From contig JBDRDH010000205.1 of assembly GCA_043820985.1 (NCBI GenBank), positions 1 to 28,421 of the forward strand: 28,421 bases of DNA, written 5' to 3'. The stretch comes from JAAYXS01 sp043820985. Its GTDB lineage: Bacteria; Planctomycetota; Phycisphaerae; UBA1845; Fen-1342. The position numbers and the translations under genes are program-made. Below, in pieces: positions 17,613-25,152 of this stretch. How positions within the stretch are numbered: the first letter of the stretch is position 1; every line of letters begins with the position of its first letter. The notes beneath the pieces were generated by a model. It saw only the letters and a list, made by a program, of their open reading frames with translations. It was not told the origin of the DNA and did not search any database.

Positions 17613-18744
17613 CAAAGTGCCTTACAACCGCACCACCTTCACTTTGTGCCTTTACGTAGTGTGTCATCTGGCAGCGGCCGAACCACCCTCGTCACAGCCG
17701 ACATCCACCCCCGCCACACAGCCCGCGAACCTGCTGATCAACGGCGATTTCGAGCAACTCGACGACCGCGGTGAACTCCCCGCCGGCTGGTCCACCGTGC
17801 ACCCCGCCAACGTACGCGTCGCCGACGGCGGCGGCTGGCACGGCCACGTGATCGAAATGACCGGCGACAAGAAACTGATGGCCTCATATGGCGTGGATCT
17901 CATCGGCCAGCCGATTCCCGTGAAACCCAACACGCGCTACTGCTGCACGGGCTATACCCGTTCAACCGGTCCACGGATGAAAGTCTTCGTACGCGGCTAT
18001 GCGACAGTCACGCGGCGCGTGGACGGCGAGCTACAAACCTCCCAGGATCCCGTCTATACGATGCGCAAAGACATCGAGCCATCCGCCGACTGGCGGGCGT
18101 TCAATCTCGACTTCGAGCTGCTCCCCGCCGACGTGTTCAGCGACTTCCAGCATCACATCGAATTCGTCCGCATCAAGCTCTGGGCCTACTGGCCCGTGGG
18201 CACCTGTTGGTTCGACGATCTGCGCTTTGAGGAGGTCGGACCAATCGAGCCCCAGCGCCGCCGGCACGACCAGCCGGTTACACATATGGGCATCCCGCCC
18301 CGCCTGAGCACCGCCAGCCAACCGACGGCTACGAATCCCGCCGAGGAGTTCAATGAAGAGCAGGTTTGGCATCAGGCGGTAAACGCATTCCGCGCCAGCG
18401 AGCACGCACAAGCCGCGCGCCTGGCTGAGCAACTTACGTCCAGAGTCCCGCAAAAAGGTGCTTATCATCTGCTCGCGGCCCGCGCGGCGGCCGCGCTGGA
18501 ACAATGGGATCAGGCCGCCAAACACGCCAACTGGCTGCTGGACACCGATCCCTCCCTCCAGCGCGAGATCGAACCCTGGCAGCGCGATTGGGCCCACGTC
18601 GTGCGGGCCCAGGTTCTGCGTCAGCGCGGACGCTTACAGCAAGCCCGCGCCGCGCTCGAGTACGCCGCCCGCCCGGAAGCTTCGCCCCACGCCCGCGCCG
18701 CCGCCCGCAAACTGTTAGCCGAATTGGACGGTGGAGGCGAATGA
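17599..18744 (+). CDS. Exported carbohydrate-binding-module-like/TPR protein
   Basis: A 381-aa protein. The chosen start, ATG 17599, overlaps the preceding gene by 14 nt; GTG 17617 is a close alternative. A signal peptide (TFTLCLYVVCHLAAA, about 13-27) is followed by a Ser/Thr/Pro linker. A jelly-roll-like domain resembling CBM4/9 modules spans about 43-218 (NLLINGDFEQ...PAGWSTVHP at its start, ...WPVGTCWFDDLRFEEVGP at its end). The C-terminal third (about 255-381) is helical and TPR-like. It shares the sugar-binding-plus-TPR theme with the gene before it, and both close the MoxR cluster. It is probably periplasmic or envelope-associated; the ligand is unknown. Confidence 0.78.
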   Translation: MPEISKVPYNRTTFTLCLYVVCHLAAAEPPSSQPTSTPATQPANLLINGDFEQLDDRGELPAGWSTVHPANVRVADGGGWHGHVIEMTGDKKLMASYGVDLIGQPIPVKPNTRYCCTGYTRSTGPRMKVFVRGYATVTRRVDGELQTSQDPVYTMRKDIEPSADWRAFNLDFELLPADVFSDFQHHIEFVRIKLWAYWPVGTCWFDDLRFEEVGPIEPQRRRHDQPVTHMGIPPRLSTASQPTATNPAEEFNEEQVWHQAVNAFRASEHAQAARLAEQLTSRVPQKGAYHLLAARAAAALEQWDQAAKHANWLLDTDPSLQREIEPWQRDWAHVVRAQVLRQRGRLQQARAALEYAARPEASPHARAAARKLLAELDGGGE

Positions 18745-18757
18745 GTCGTCGAGACGC

Positions 18758-18763
18758 TACAAT
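18758..18763 (+). promoter_or_regulatory. Candidate -10 box (TACAAT)
   Basis: GCTACAATAGCAT lies in the 57-bp gap between the end of the MoxR cluster and the next gene, 38 nt before its ATG. No convincing -35 box is seen. It suggests a separate transcript starts here. Confidence 0.35.
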
Positions 18764-18801
18764 AGCATGGTAGTAAACGAACCTACGATGGAGGACGTGT
18801 C

Positions 18802-19740
18802 ATGCGTCGATGCACTCTGATCACCGTGATGTTACTGGCCGGTTCCGCCCTGGCGCAGGCCCAGTCGAGCCAGGGGATTAAGTGGCAGACCGACCCGCAG
18901 CAGGCGATCGCGCTGTCTCAGCAGACCAAGTTACCCATTCTGTTTTACGTGCTGGCCGGCAGTGGCGACCGCGACAATGACATCGAGCGCGCCCAGCGGC
19001 AGGCTTTGTCCGACCCGCGCGTGCTGATGCTCTCACAGCGCTTCATCCCCGTCCGCCTCTCGCGCAGCAAGCACCGCGACCTGCTGGAGGGCTTTTACCT
19101 GCGCAAGCACTCCAATATGGAGATGTCATTCGTCACGCCGGACGGTAAACAACTGGGCAATCTGTCCACCGGGGGCGTGGCCAACGCCGACTCGCTGTCG
19201 CAAAAGATGGCCCTGGTCTTCAATACCTATCGCCAGCAATTGTTCGAACAGGAATTGAAGCCGATCGTTGATAAAGCGGATGCCAGTCCAGCCGAGCTGC
19301 GCCAGGTTCTGGGGGTGATCCAGAATTTCACCATCGTGGGCGCCGACGGTTCACTTTGCAACTTAGTGAAACGTAAGGGGCTCGACAAACAAACACTTAA
19401 CTTGTGCTACGAGGTGTTGGCGCATCTGTCCACCAAGACCAGCGTGCAGAAGCTGTTGGAACTCTCTTTCGACGGAGATATCAAGGCCACCCAGGCTCTG
19501 ACCAAATGCACGCCCGCCGCCGCCGAAACGATGCTCGACCAGTTGGTCACCGAGGACGGACTGGTCAGGCTCGACATTTACAAGGCCTGCGCCAAAATCT
19601 GTCAGATCAAAAGTGTCAAGTCCGACAAGTGGTGGAACAACGCCAAGCCACAACTGTTCGACAAGGAAATCAACCGCGTGACTGAGATCGTTCGTGAAAC
19701 CTCCGCCCGTTGGAAAATCCTCAATGAAGAATATCGTTGA
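18802..19740 (+). CDS. Exported thioredoxin-fold-like protein without CxxC
   Basis: A 312-aa protein. ATG 18802 has GGAGG (18790-18794) 7 nt upstream. The signal peptide is residues 1-20 (cleavage likely after AQA). Residues about 27-140 look like a thioredoxin-like fold (TDPQQAIALSQQTKLPILFYVLAGSGD...MLSQRFIPVRLS...MSFVTPDGKQLGNLSTGG), with the typical 'co-opted cell protein' pattern of a DUF255/thioredoxin_7 relative. The position where CxxC is expected carries AGSGD, so redox activity is doubtful. The C-terminal half is helical. The 3' end overlaps the threonine aldolase gene by 17 nt. The function is unknown. Confidence 0.72.
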   Translation: MRRCTLITVMLLAGSALAQAQSSQGIKWQTDPQQAIALSQQTKLPILFYVLAGSGDRDNDIERAQRQALSDPRVLMLSQRFIPVRLSRSKHRDLLEGFYLRKHSNMEMSFVTPDGKQLGNLSTGGVANADSLSQKMALVFNTYRQQLFEQELKPIVDKADASPAELRQVLGVIQNFTIVGADGSLCNLVKRKGLDKQTLNLCYEVLAHLSTKTSVQKLLELSFDGDIKATQALTKCTPAAAETMLDQLVTEDGLVRLDIYKACAKICQIKSVKSDKWWNNAKPQLFDKEINRVTEIVRETSARWKILNEEYR

Positions 19741-20758
19741 CCTGCGCAGTGATACGGTAACCCGCCCCTCTCCCGAAATGCGCGTCGCCATGGCCAGCGC
19801 TGAGGTCGGCGACGACGTGCTCGGCGACGACCCGACCGTCATCCGGCTCCAGGAACACATGGCCGCGCTGCTCGGCCAGGAAGCGGCTCTATTCGTGCCA
19901 TCTGGCAGTATGGCTAACCAGGTGGCTATCCGGGCCGCCAGTGAACCGGGCGACGAGATTATCGCCGACATAAATACGCACAGCTACAACTTCGAAGGCG
20001 GGGCCCCTTTCGCCCTGGCCGGCTGCAGCATCAGCCTCATACATGGTCAACGCGGCGTGTTCAGCGGACGCGACGTCGAGGCCATGATCCGCCCGAAGGA
20101 TTCACATTTCGCCCGGTCGCGGCTGGTCATAGTCGAAAACACCAACAACCGTGGCGGTGGCACTGTCTGGCCGGTTGCGTCCGTCGCGGATGTATACGCC
20201 GCCGCGCGGCAACACAATCTACATGTACATCTGGACGGTGCCCGCTTGTTGAATGCCTGCACCGCCGCCGGCTGCCAACCAACTGATTACACGCGGTACG
20301 CTGATTCAGTATCAGTATGTTTTTCCAAAGGTCTGGGTGCCCCGGTAGGCTCGATTGTCGCTGGCCCGCGGACCTTCATCGCGCGCTGCCACCGTTTTCG
20401 AAAGATGTTCGGCGGCGGCATGCGACAGTCCGGCATCCTGGCGGCCGCCGCCTTGTATGCCCTGGAACACAACGTTGAACGCCTAGCCGACGATCATGCC
20501 AATGCGCGCCGATTGGCCGCGGCCATCACGGAACTACCCGGCATTCAGCTTGATCCAGCCACGGTTGAGACCAATATCGTTATCTTCGGGATCGAGGAAC
20601 AGCTCGGCACGGCGGCTGAATTCGTCGTCCGGCTGCACGATCGTGATGTCTGGGTACTGGCTACCGGGCCCGATCGAGTACGTGCCGTGACGCACCTGGA
20701 CGTCAGCTCCGCTCAGATCGATCAGGCCATCGCCGTCTTCCGCGAACTGTGTCGATAA
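19724..20758 (+). CDS. ltaE: Low-specificity L-threonine aldolase
   Basis: A PLP-dependent fold-type I enzyme of 344 aa that cleaves L-threonine and L-allo-threonine to glycine and acetaldehyde. The N-terminus MKNIVDLRSDTVTRPSPEMR is the family signature. Also visible are PSGSMANQ (59-66, phosphate/substrate loop), INTHSYNFEGG with His86 stacking on PLP, HLDGARL with Asp171, and the Schiff-base lysine Lys202 in FSKGLGAPVGS. Length matches the family. I start at ATG 19724 rather than the in-frame 19694 codon because the family begins there; this still overlaps the upstream gene by 17 nt, so the two are probably co-transcribed. Confidence 0.93.
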   Translation: MKNIVDLRSDTVTRPSPEMRVAMASAEVGDDVLGDDPTVIRLQEHMAALLGQEAALFVPSGSMANQVAIRAASEPGDEIIADINTHSYNFEGGAPFALAGCSISLIHGQRGVFSGRDVEAMIRPKDSHFARSRLVIVENTNNRGGGTVWPVASVADVYAAARQHNLHVHLDGARLLNACTAAGCQPTDYTRYADSVSVCFSKGLGAPVGSIVAGPRTFIARCHRFRKMFGGGMRQSGILAAAALYALEHNVERLADDHANARRLAAAITELPGIQLDPATVETNIVIFGIEEQLGTAAEFVVRLHDRDVWVLATGPDRVRAVTHLDVSSAQIDQAIAVFRELCR

Positions 20759-20806
20759 ACACTGCCCCGCCAGGTGCTGCCCCGCATTATCTTGATGGCC
20801 GCTTGT

Positions 20807-20812
20807 TATAAT
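20807..20812 (+). promoter_or_regulatory. Candidate -10 box (TATAAT), leaderless promoter
   Basis: A consensus TATAAT ends 7 nt before the ATG at 20820, so transcription would start at or next to the start codon. No Shine-Dalgarno is present between the box and the ATG. No clear -35 element is visible. Confidence 0.45.
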
Positions 20813-20819
20813 CATTGTG

Positions 20820-21461
20820 ATGGATAACGACATCGACATCATGCAGTTGCCGATACCCAACTGGGGTATCGGGTGTCCAAATTGCCGCTACCCTTTGCGC
20901 GGACTGCCAACTCATCGCTGCCCGGAATGCGGCACCGATCTGGACATGGGCTCGATCGTGCACACCTGGATGCGCTTGCGGCCACCACGCTTCACCGGCG
21001 ACGAATCACCACTGCCCGACTTCGGCTTCTACTGCCCCTACTGTGAAACGGACCTCGCGGGCGCCATTAATCATACCTGCCCACAGTGCGGCAAGCCCTT
21101 TGATATCTCCGGCCGGCTACCACGCCACGATTGGTTCATTCTCGATCGTATCATGTGCGGGGAAGTGCCGGTTCCAGGCATGCAATCCGTCCTGGAAGCC
21201 GAGCTGGTGCCACATTTCCCCGTCGAGGAACGCACGATCGGCGAATTAGTTGGTGGGCACGGTAGCCTTTTCAACCGTTTGCGCGTGGCCAGCGAGTTCT
21301 ACTTGGAGGTCCGCTGGCTGCTCCAGCACGCCCGCCACGAGATGGATGTGGCGCGCGCCGCCGGTGGACTCAACGACTGGACCTGCCCCAAGTGCCACGA
21401 GGAAAACCCGGGCAACTTCGATCTTTGCTGGAACTGTGGGGAAGTGCAAAGTAACGAATAG
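20820..21461 (+). CDS. Triple zinc-ribbon protein
   Basis: A 213-aa protein with three separate pairs of CxxC knuckles: C19/C22 with C34/C37 (CPNC...RGLP...CPECG), C72/C75 with C87/C90 (CPYC...CPQC), and C189/C192 with C203/C206 (CPKC...CWNC). Each pair can hold one zinc. The segment about 110-185 plus the last ribbon resembles proteins in which a DUF2007-like domain precedes a zinc ribbon; that match is tentative. The CPxC-RGLP-CPECG ribbon is common in planctomycetes. ATG 20820 is preferred over the GTG three bases upstream. Function is unknown; nucleic-acid or protein binding is possible. Confidence 0.75.
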   Translation: MDNDIDIMQLPIPNWGIGCPNCRYPLRGLPTHRCPECGTDLDMGSIVHTWMRLRPPRFTGDESPLPDFGFYCPYCETDLAGAINHTCPQCGKPFDISGRLPRHDWFILDRIMCGEVPVPGMQSVLEAELVPHFPVEERTIGELVGGHGSLFNRLRVASEFYLEVRWLLQHARHEMDVARAAGGLNDWTCPKCHEENPGNFDLCWNCGEVQSNE

Positions 21462-21515
21462 CGAGTAGCGAGTTAAGAGCCGGCGAGGCTATTCGCAATT
21501 CGCAATTCACAATTC
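21455..21515. repeat. Inverted repeat plus 7-bp tandem repeat between convergent genes
   Basis: CGAATAGC (21455-21462) is mirrored by GCTATTCG (21488-21495), and the heptamer ATTCGCA is repeated about 3.5 times (21491-21515, the last full copy reading ATTCACA). The block fills the whole gap between the stop codons of the zinc-ribbon gene and yjbQ. The hairpin could act as a bidirectional end of transcription, but it has a 25-nt loop and no clear T-run. Confidence 0.5.
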
Positions 21516-21935
21516 CTACTCCCCCACCACCTGCACCATCACCTCGCGCCGCCGGCCGCGCGTGTCGAAGTCGAGCAGGATGATCTGCTGCCAGGTTCCC
21601 AGCGGCATCCGTCCCTCCACCACCGGCACGGCGATCGACGGGCCCAGCGCGGAGGCCCGCACGTGGGCATGGCCGTTATCATCGTGCCACGTCTCCTCGT
21701 GGGCATAACGTTCCCGCTCGGGCGCTATGCGTTCACAAAATGCCTTGAGATCGTGGTTCAGCAACCCCGGCTCGGCCTCGGTCGTCGTGATCGCCGCCGT
21801 CGAGCCAACCACAAAAACCACCAGCAGCCCGTCGCGTATGCCGGACTCCGTCAACACGCCAACCACCTCATCGGTAATGTCGAGCACGTGCGTATTGCCA
21901 CGCGTGGCGATCTGAAAACGTCCGCTGTGTGTCAT
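21516..21935 (-). CDS. yjbQ: YjbQ/UPF0047 family protein
   Basis: A 139-aa single-domain protein. The family motifs are visible: GLLVVFVVGSTAAITTTE (36-53), the metal-binding-type HEETWHDDNGHAHVRASALGPS segment (79-100), and MPLGTWQQIILLDFD (110-124). Length is normal. In E. coli, YjbQ has a weak thiamine-phosphate-synthase activity, but the main role of the family is unsettled. I start at ATG 21935, which has AAGGA 7-8 nt upstream and overlaps the stop of the upstream C45 reading frame by ATGA; an extension to 21989 reads into that frame. The gene itself looks intact. Confidence 0.9.
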   Translation of the reverse strand: MTHSGRFQIATRGNTHVLDITDEVVGVLTESGIRDGLLVVFVVGSTAAITTTEAEPGLLNHDLKAFCERIAPERERYAHEETWHDDNGHAHVRASALGPSIAVPVVEGRMPLGTWQQIILLDFDTRGRRREVMVQVVGE

Positions 21936-23199
21936 GGCTTGTCCTTCTGTTTGCTCTCCAGCGTATGGGCCGTCGGCCGGGTCTGCCATTCATCCAACCG
22001 GAACTCCACTACTTCGTCGCCAAATGCCGGGATGTGAACGTGCATTATGCGACGCGCTGGCAAAAACACCACACTGTGCAAAGTCGTCCGCTGACGGACA
22101 CGGTGGATCAGTTTCAGCGCCCGGTCAACGTCAAGTTGCCGGCCGGATTGTTCCAGCTCCGTGAGCTGCCTTTCAAGCAGCATGTACCGCCGACATTCCA
22201 CCGGCGAGCGGCGCAGACGCATAGGATTCGTGCACCATAGGGCCGCTGACAACTGGTCACTGTTGTGCGTCGGCAGGCGCCGGGTCAAGCCCTGATCAAG
22301 CTTATTGGGATCATACTCAAAGACCGCCGGCGGCGGATTATCGGGTCGCCGCGGACCACTGACGTAAATATTGTTGCCGACCATTACCGGACGTTTCTCC
22401 AGTAGCTGCCACTTTTTTTACAAAATCCTGGCCATTGGCCGATTCGAGGGCTTTGCGCATGATCAACGCGAACGGCGTAAAGCCGGTAGCACGCGAAGCC
22501 GGTAAACCACCCGCGTCATGCATCAGGACCGTAACTCCGTCTGTATTCATGCACCACGGTAGATCAACACAAACTGGGCCCGATCCATCCCGCCGGTGGC
22601 GGGGAAGTCGAGGTTGCGGGCCGTGAGCGTCTGTTCATCAGATGTCAGCGTCCTCCAGACCGAGAAGGTCGAGCAGAGCATGCCAAACCAGTCCGCCAGG
22701 GTATTGGCCGCCAAACAATCAGCGAGCTTCAAACGCCGCCCCAGCTTCCGCGAACGGAAACCATCCGCCCCCAGCCGATCCCGTACCCCCTGGCATAGTG
22801 CCCGCAGTTCGCTGGTATGCGACTCATCCCAGGCAAACTGTCGCCGCATCCCTGGTAACAGAACCGCCTCATATAGGGTTATGTTAGGGACTATTTTCTT
22901 GTCCAGCATGTAGTCATCCATCAGGCGGACGACCGGTTTGGCCATCAGGTAGCCGTGTGCATATCCGGCCTGGTCGGGAGTTCCCCACAGCTCCAAAACC
23001 GGCCAGCCGTGATATTCGCCCAGCCGCCCACAGATTTCAGTAGAAGGATCCTTCCCATCTCCAGCGAAAACACGGCCAGCCGACAGCCCGGGCGGACGAT
23101 GAATACCAACCGCACAACCGGCTTAGTGGTCGCAATGTACTTCACTAAATACTCCAGATGGCGGTTCACGGCTTCAATTGAAGGCCACGACAGAAACAT
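21932..23199 (-). pseudogene. C45-family autoproteolytic acyltransferase/peptidase, frameshifted
   Basis: Four minus-strand pieces together spell one protein resembling the C45 (acyl-CoA:6-aminopenicillanate acyltransferase-like, Ntn-hydrolase) family. From 23199 (ATG with AGGAGA just upstream) comes a possible signal segment. After a frame change near 23060 follow GRLGEYHGWPVLELWGTPDQ, YAHGYLMA and NTLADWFGMLCSTFSVW, with the candidate nucleophile Cys at 22673-22675, up to FVLIYRG. A second break at about 22549 has apparently lost some 15-20 codons before MNTDGVTVLMHDAGG. A third, at an A7 run (22413-22419), precedes KRPVMVGNNIYVSGPRRPD, then ALWCTNPMR and TTLHSVVFLPARRIMHVHIP. The frame returns to that of the central piece and ends at 21932 in an ATGA overlap with yjbQ. 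At least three lesions make it inactive, barring sequencing errors. Confidence 0.75.
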
Positions 23200-23209
23200 G
23201 ATCTCCTGC

Positions 23210-23215
23210 TACAAT
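23210..23215 (+). promoter_or_regulatory. Candidate -10 box (TACAAT) in a divergent region
   Basis: TACAATGATAA begins here, about 185 nt before the acyl-CoA dehydrogenase ATG. Read on the other strand the same bases contain TATCAT, 13 nt before the start of the C45 pseudogene, so a bidirectional promoter is possible. The 11-mer is shared with position 4000. Confidence 0.3.
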
Positions 23216-23353
23216 GATAACTCATTAGCGCCACGCGGCAGGGGCGCACGCTCAGAAGCGCTATGCAAGTGCCACATTCTGACCAGCTCTCCTCGGTACA
23301 TAAACCGATATCTGGCGAATGCTGCATCTCAACCGCGCGCAGGATTAATATGC

Positions 23354-23370
23354 ACGGCCGCTCTTGGCGG
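23354..23370. repeat. GC-rich hairpin in the leader of the acyl-CoA dehydrogenase gene
   Basis: GGCCGC, a TCTTG loop, then GCGGCC form a perfect 6-bp stem about 30 nt before the ATG at 23400. It might affect translation of the leader. The evidence is sequence complementarity only. Confidence 0.35.
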
Positions 23371-23399
23371 CCGGGCCCCGCTAAGGAGCCAGGTGAGCC

Positions 23400-24545
23400 A
23401 TGAGTACCGTAATTTCCGATGACCACCGCATACTGATCGAGGGCGTACGCGACTACGCGCGCGGGGAACTGCTGGAGCGCGATCGTGAATGGGATCGCAC
23501 CGAAACCTCCTGTTGCACGCTGCTCGACCAGTATACCGAGATGGGCTTGCTCGGCTTACGCGTGCCCGAGCAGGATGGTGGGCTGGCCTGCCCCATGGTG
23601 CCTTACGCGCATATCCTCCGCGAACTGGCCTACGCCTCACCCTCCGTCGCCGTCACCATCAGCGTGCACTCCATGGTCTGTGAAATCATCAAGATGTATG
23701 CGGCCGAGGGTGTGCGCGATCGGTTGCTCACCCAACTGGCCACGACAAATAACCTGTCGGCGTTCGCGATCAGTGAGCCTGATGCCGGCTCCGATCCTTC
23801 CTCGGTGCGTACGCGCGCGGAAAAAGTTAAAGGTGGTTACCGTTTAACCGGACCCAAGATGTGGGTTACTAATGGTATCACCGGCCGCTGGTTTGTGGTA
23901 CTGGCCCGTACGGACAAGACCGGCACGCACAAGGACCTCTCCATGTTCCTGATGGATGCTAATCAGGAGGGCGTCGCGCGCACCCAGATCCACGGCAAAA
24001 TGGGCATCCGCGGTTCGGAAACCGCCGAGATGGGCCTCGATAAGGTCTTTGTGCCTGAAGAAAACCTGCTGGGGCAGCATGGCGATGGTATGAATATCGC
24101 CCTCTCAGCCCTGGACGGCGGCCGCATCGGCATCGCCTCGCAGGCCGTCGGCATATCCCAGGCCTGTATCGATGAGATGGTCAGCTACTCCCTGGAACGC
24201 CAGCAATTCAAACAGCCCATCAGCAACTTCCAGGCCATCCAGTGGATGATCGCCGACAGCGCTACCGAGCTGGATGCCTCGCAACTGCTGATCGACCGGG
24301 CCGCCCAACTCAAGGAACAGGGCGACGTCTTCACCTGCGAAGCCAGCATGGCCAAGTTGTACGCCGCCGAGGCCGCTAACCGTATCGCCTATCGAGCAGT
24401 CCAGGTGCACGGCGGTTCGGGCTATTGCAATGACTTCCGTGTCGAGCAACTTTACCGCGATGCCCGCATCACCTCGATATACGAGGGTACCAGCGAGATA
24501 CAACGCCTGGTGATCGCCCGCCAGCTATTGCGGCAAAACCAGTAA
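23400..24545 (+). CDS. Acyl-CoA dehydrogenase
   Basis: An FAD-dependent enzyme of 381 aa that introduces the alpha-beta double bond into acyl-CoA thioesters, passing electrons to an electron-transfer flavoprotein. Family signatures are visible: the helical N-domain, FAISEPDAGSDPSSVRT with GPKMWVTNG (flavin/substrate beta domain), GKMGIRGSETAEM, then ERQQFKQPISNFQAIQWMIAD and VQVHGGSGY. The catalytic base is Glu362 in YEGTSEIQRLVIAR, the position used by short-chain and butyryl-type dehydrogenases. Length is standard. The ATG has AGGTG/AAGGAG upstream. Chain-length preference cannot be told from sequence alone; short-chain or branched-chain substrates are likely. No ETF or other beta-oxidation gene is adjacent. 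Confidence 0.93.
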   Translation: MSTVISDDHRILIEGVRDYARGELLERDREWDRTETSCCTLLDQYTEMGLLGLRVPEQDGGLACPMVPYAHILRELAYASPSVAVTISVHSMVCEIIKMYAAEGVRDRLLTQLATTNNLSAFAISEPDAGSDPSSVRTRAEKVKGGYRLTGPKMWVTNGITGRWFVVLARTDKTGTHKDLSMFLMDANQEGVARTQIHGKMGIRGSETAEMGLDKVFVPEENLLGQHGDGMNIALSALDGGRIGIASQAVGISQACIDEMVSYSLERQQFKQPISNFQAIQWMIADSATELDASQLLIDRAAQLKEQGDVFTCEASMAKLYAAEAANRIAYRAVQVHGGSGYCNDFRVEQLYRDARITSIYEGTSEIQRLVIARQLLRQNQ

Positions 24546-24593
24546 ACCAATGGCAGTCATTGGAAACCCGCGGCTCGGCGCTGGAGCATCATC

Positions 24594-25067
24594 TTGCACG
24601 TCAGACCGGCCATGGATAAAGACCGGCAGTGGATCACCGACCTGTTACGCGAGCGCTGGGGTGGCCCGGGTATCGTCGTAACTGGTCGCATGCTGAACGC
24701 GGCGGCATTGCCGGCTTTGATCGCCGAGGATTCCGGGCAGCGCTGTGGCCTGGCTACCTACGAACTCCACAATACGGAGTGCGAGATAGTCAGCCTCGAT
24801 GCCGTGGAACGATTCCACGGTATTGGAACCGCCTTGGTAACGGCAATGGCGGACCTGGCCCGCGCGCGGCACGCTCGGCGTCTGGTCGTGACAACAACCA
24901 ACGACAACCTCGACGCTTTGCGCTTTTACCAGCGGCGTGGCTTTGTCATCGCCACCATCCGCCCGGATGCTATCGAGGAAAGCCGCCGCTTGAAGCAGGC
25001 AATCCCCGCCACTGGCTGCCACGGCATCCCGATCCGCGACGAAATCGAGCTGGTTCGACAAGTGTAG
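24594..25067 (+). CDS. GNAT-family N-acetyltransferase
   Basis: A 157-aa protein. The acetyl-CoA pyrophosphate-binding loop is RFHGIGTALV (73-82, the Q/RxxGxG/A motif), followed by the alpha3 helix and beta5 (ARRLVVTTTNDN), then LDALRFYQRRGF (107-118), which is typical of GNAT proteins. I start at TTG 24594 because GGAG lies 7 nt upstream and the peptide HVRPAMDKDRQWI is a typical first strand; ATG 24612 would remove that strand. The substrate is unknown. The stop codon overlaps the start of the tandem repeat at 25063. Confidence 0.85.
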   Translation: MHVRPAMDKDRQWITDLLRERWGGPGIVVTGRMLNAAALPALIAEDSGQRCGLATYELHNTECEIVSLDAVERFHGIGTALVTAMADLARARHARRLVVTTTNDNLDALRFYQRRGFVIATIRPDAIEESRRLKQAIPATGCHGIPIRDEIELVRQV

Positions 25068-25120
25068 CGGCCTGCGTCTCGCCGGCCGTATATGTAGCGG
25101 CCCGCGTCTCGCCGGCCGTC
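25063..25120. repeat. Two tandem copies of a 28-30 bp GC-rich repeat
   Basis: TGTAGCGGCCTGCGTCTCGC at 25063 and TGTAGCGGCCCGCGTCTCGC at 25093 each continue with CGGCCGT, with a period of 30 bp and nearly identical sequence. The first copy includes the stop codon of the GNAT gene. It is likely a dispersed intergenic repeat rather than a CRISPR, since there are only two units with no spacers. Confidence 0.6.
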
Positions 25121-25152
25121 GACAAGCGTGTTCAGCATCGCCATCATACCCA

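Noticed and set aside
21491..21515. Heptamer repeat as an origin-type iteron array
   Set aside because: Only 3.5 short units between convergent genes, no replication initiator gene, and the motif is a commonplace intergenic repeat.
22411..22421. Programmed -1 frameshift at the A7 run of the C45 gene
   Set aside because: The downstream frame is +1 relative to the upstream one, so a classical -1 slip on A-AAA-AAG would not restore it; other lesions are also present.
25063..25120. CRISPR-like array
   Set aside because: Only two near-adjacent copies without spacers, and no cas genes nearby.
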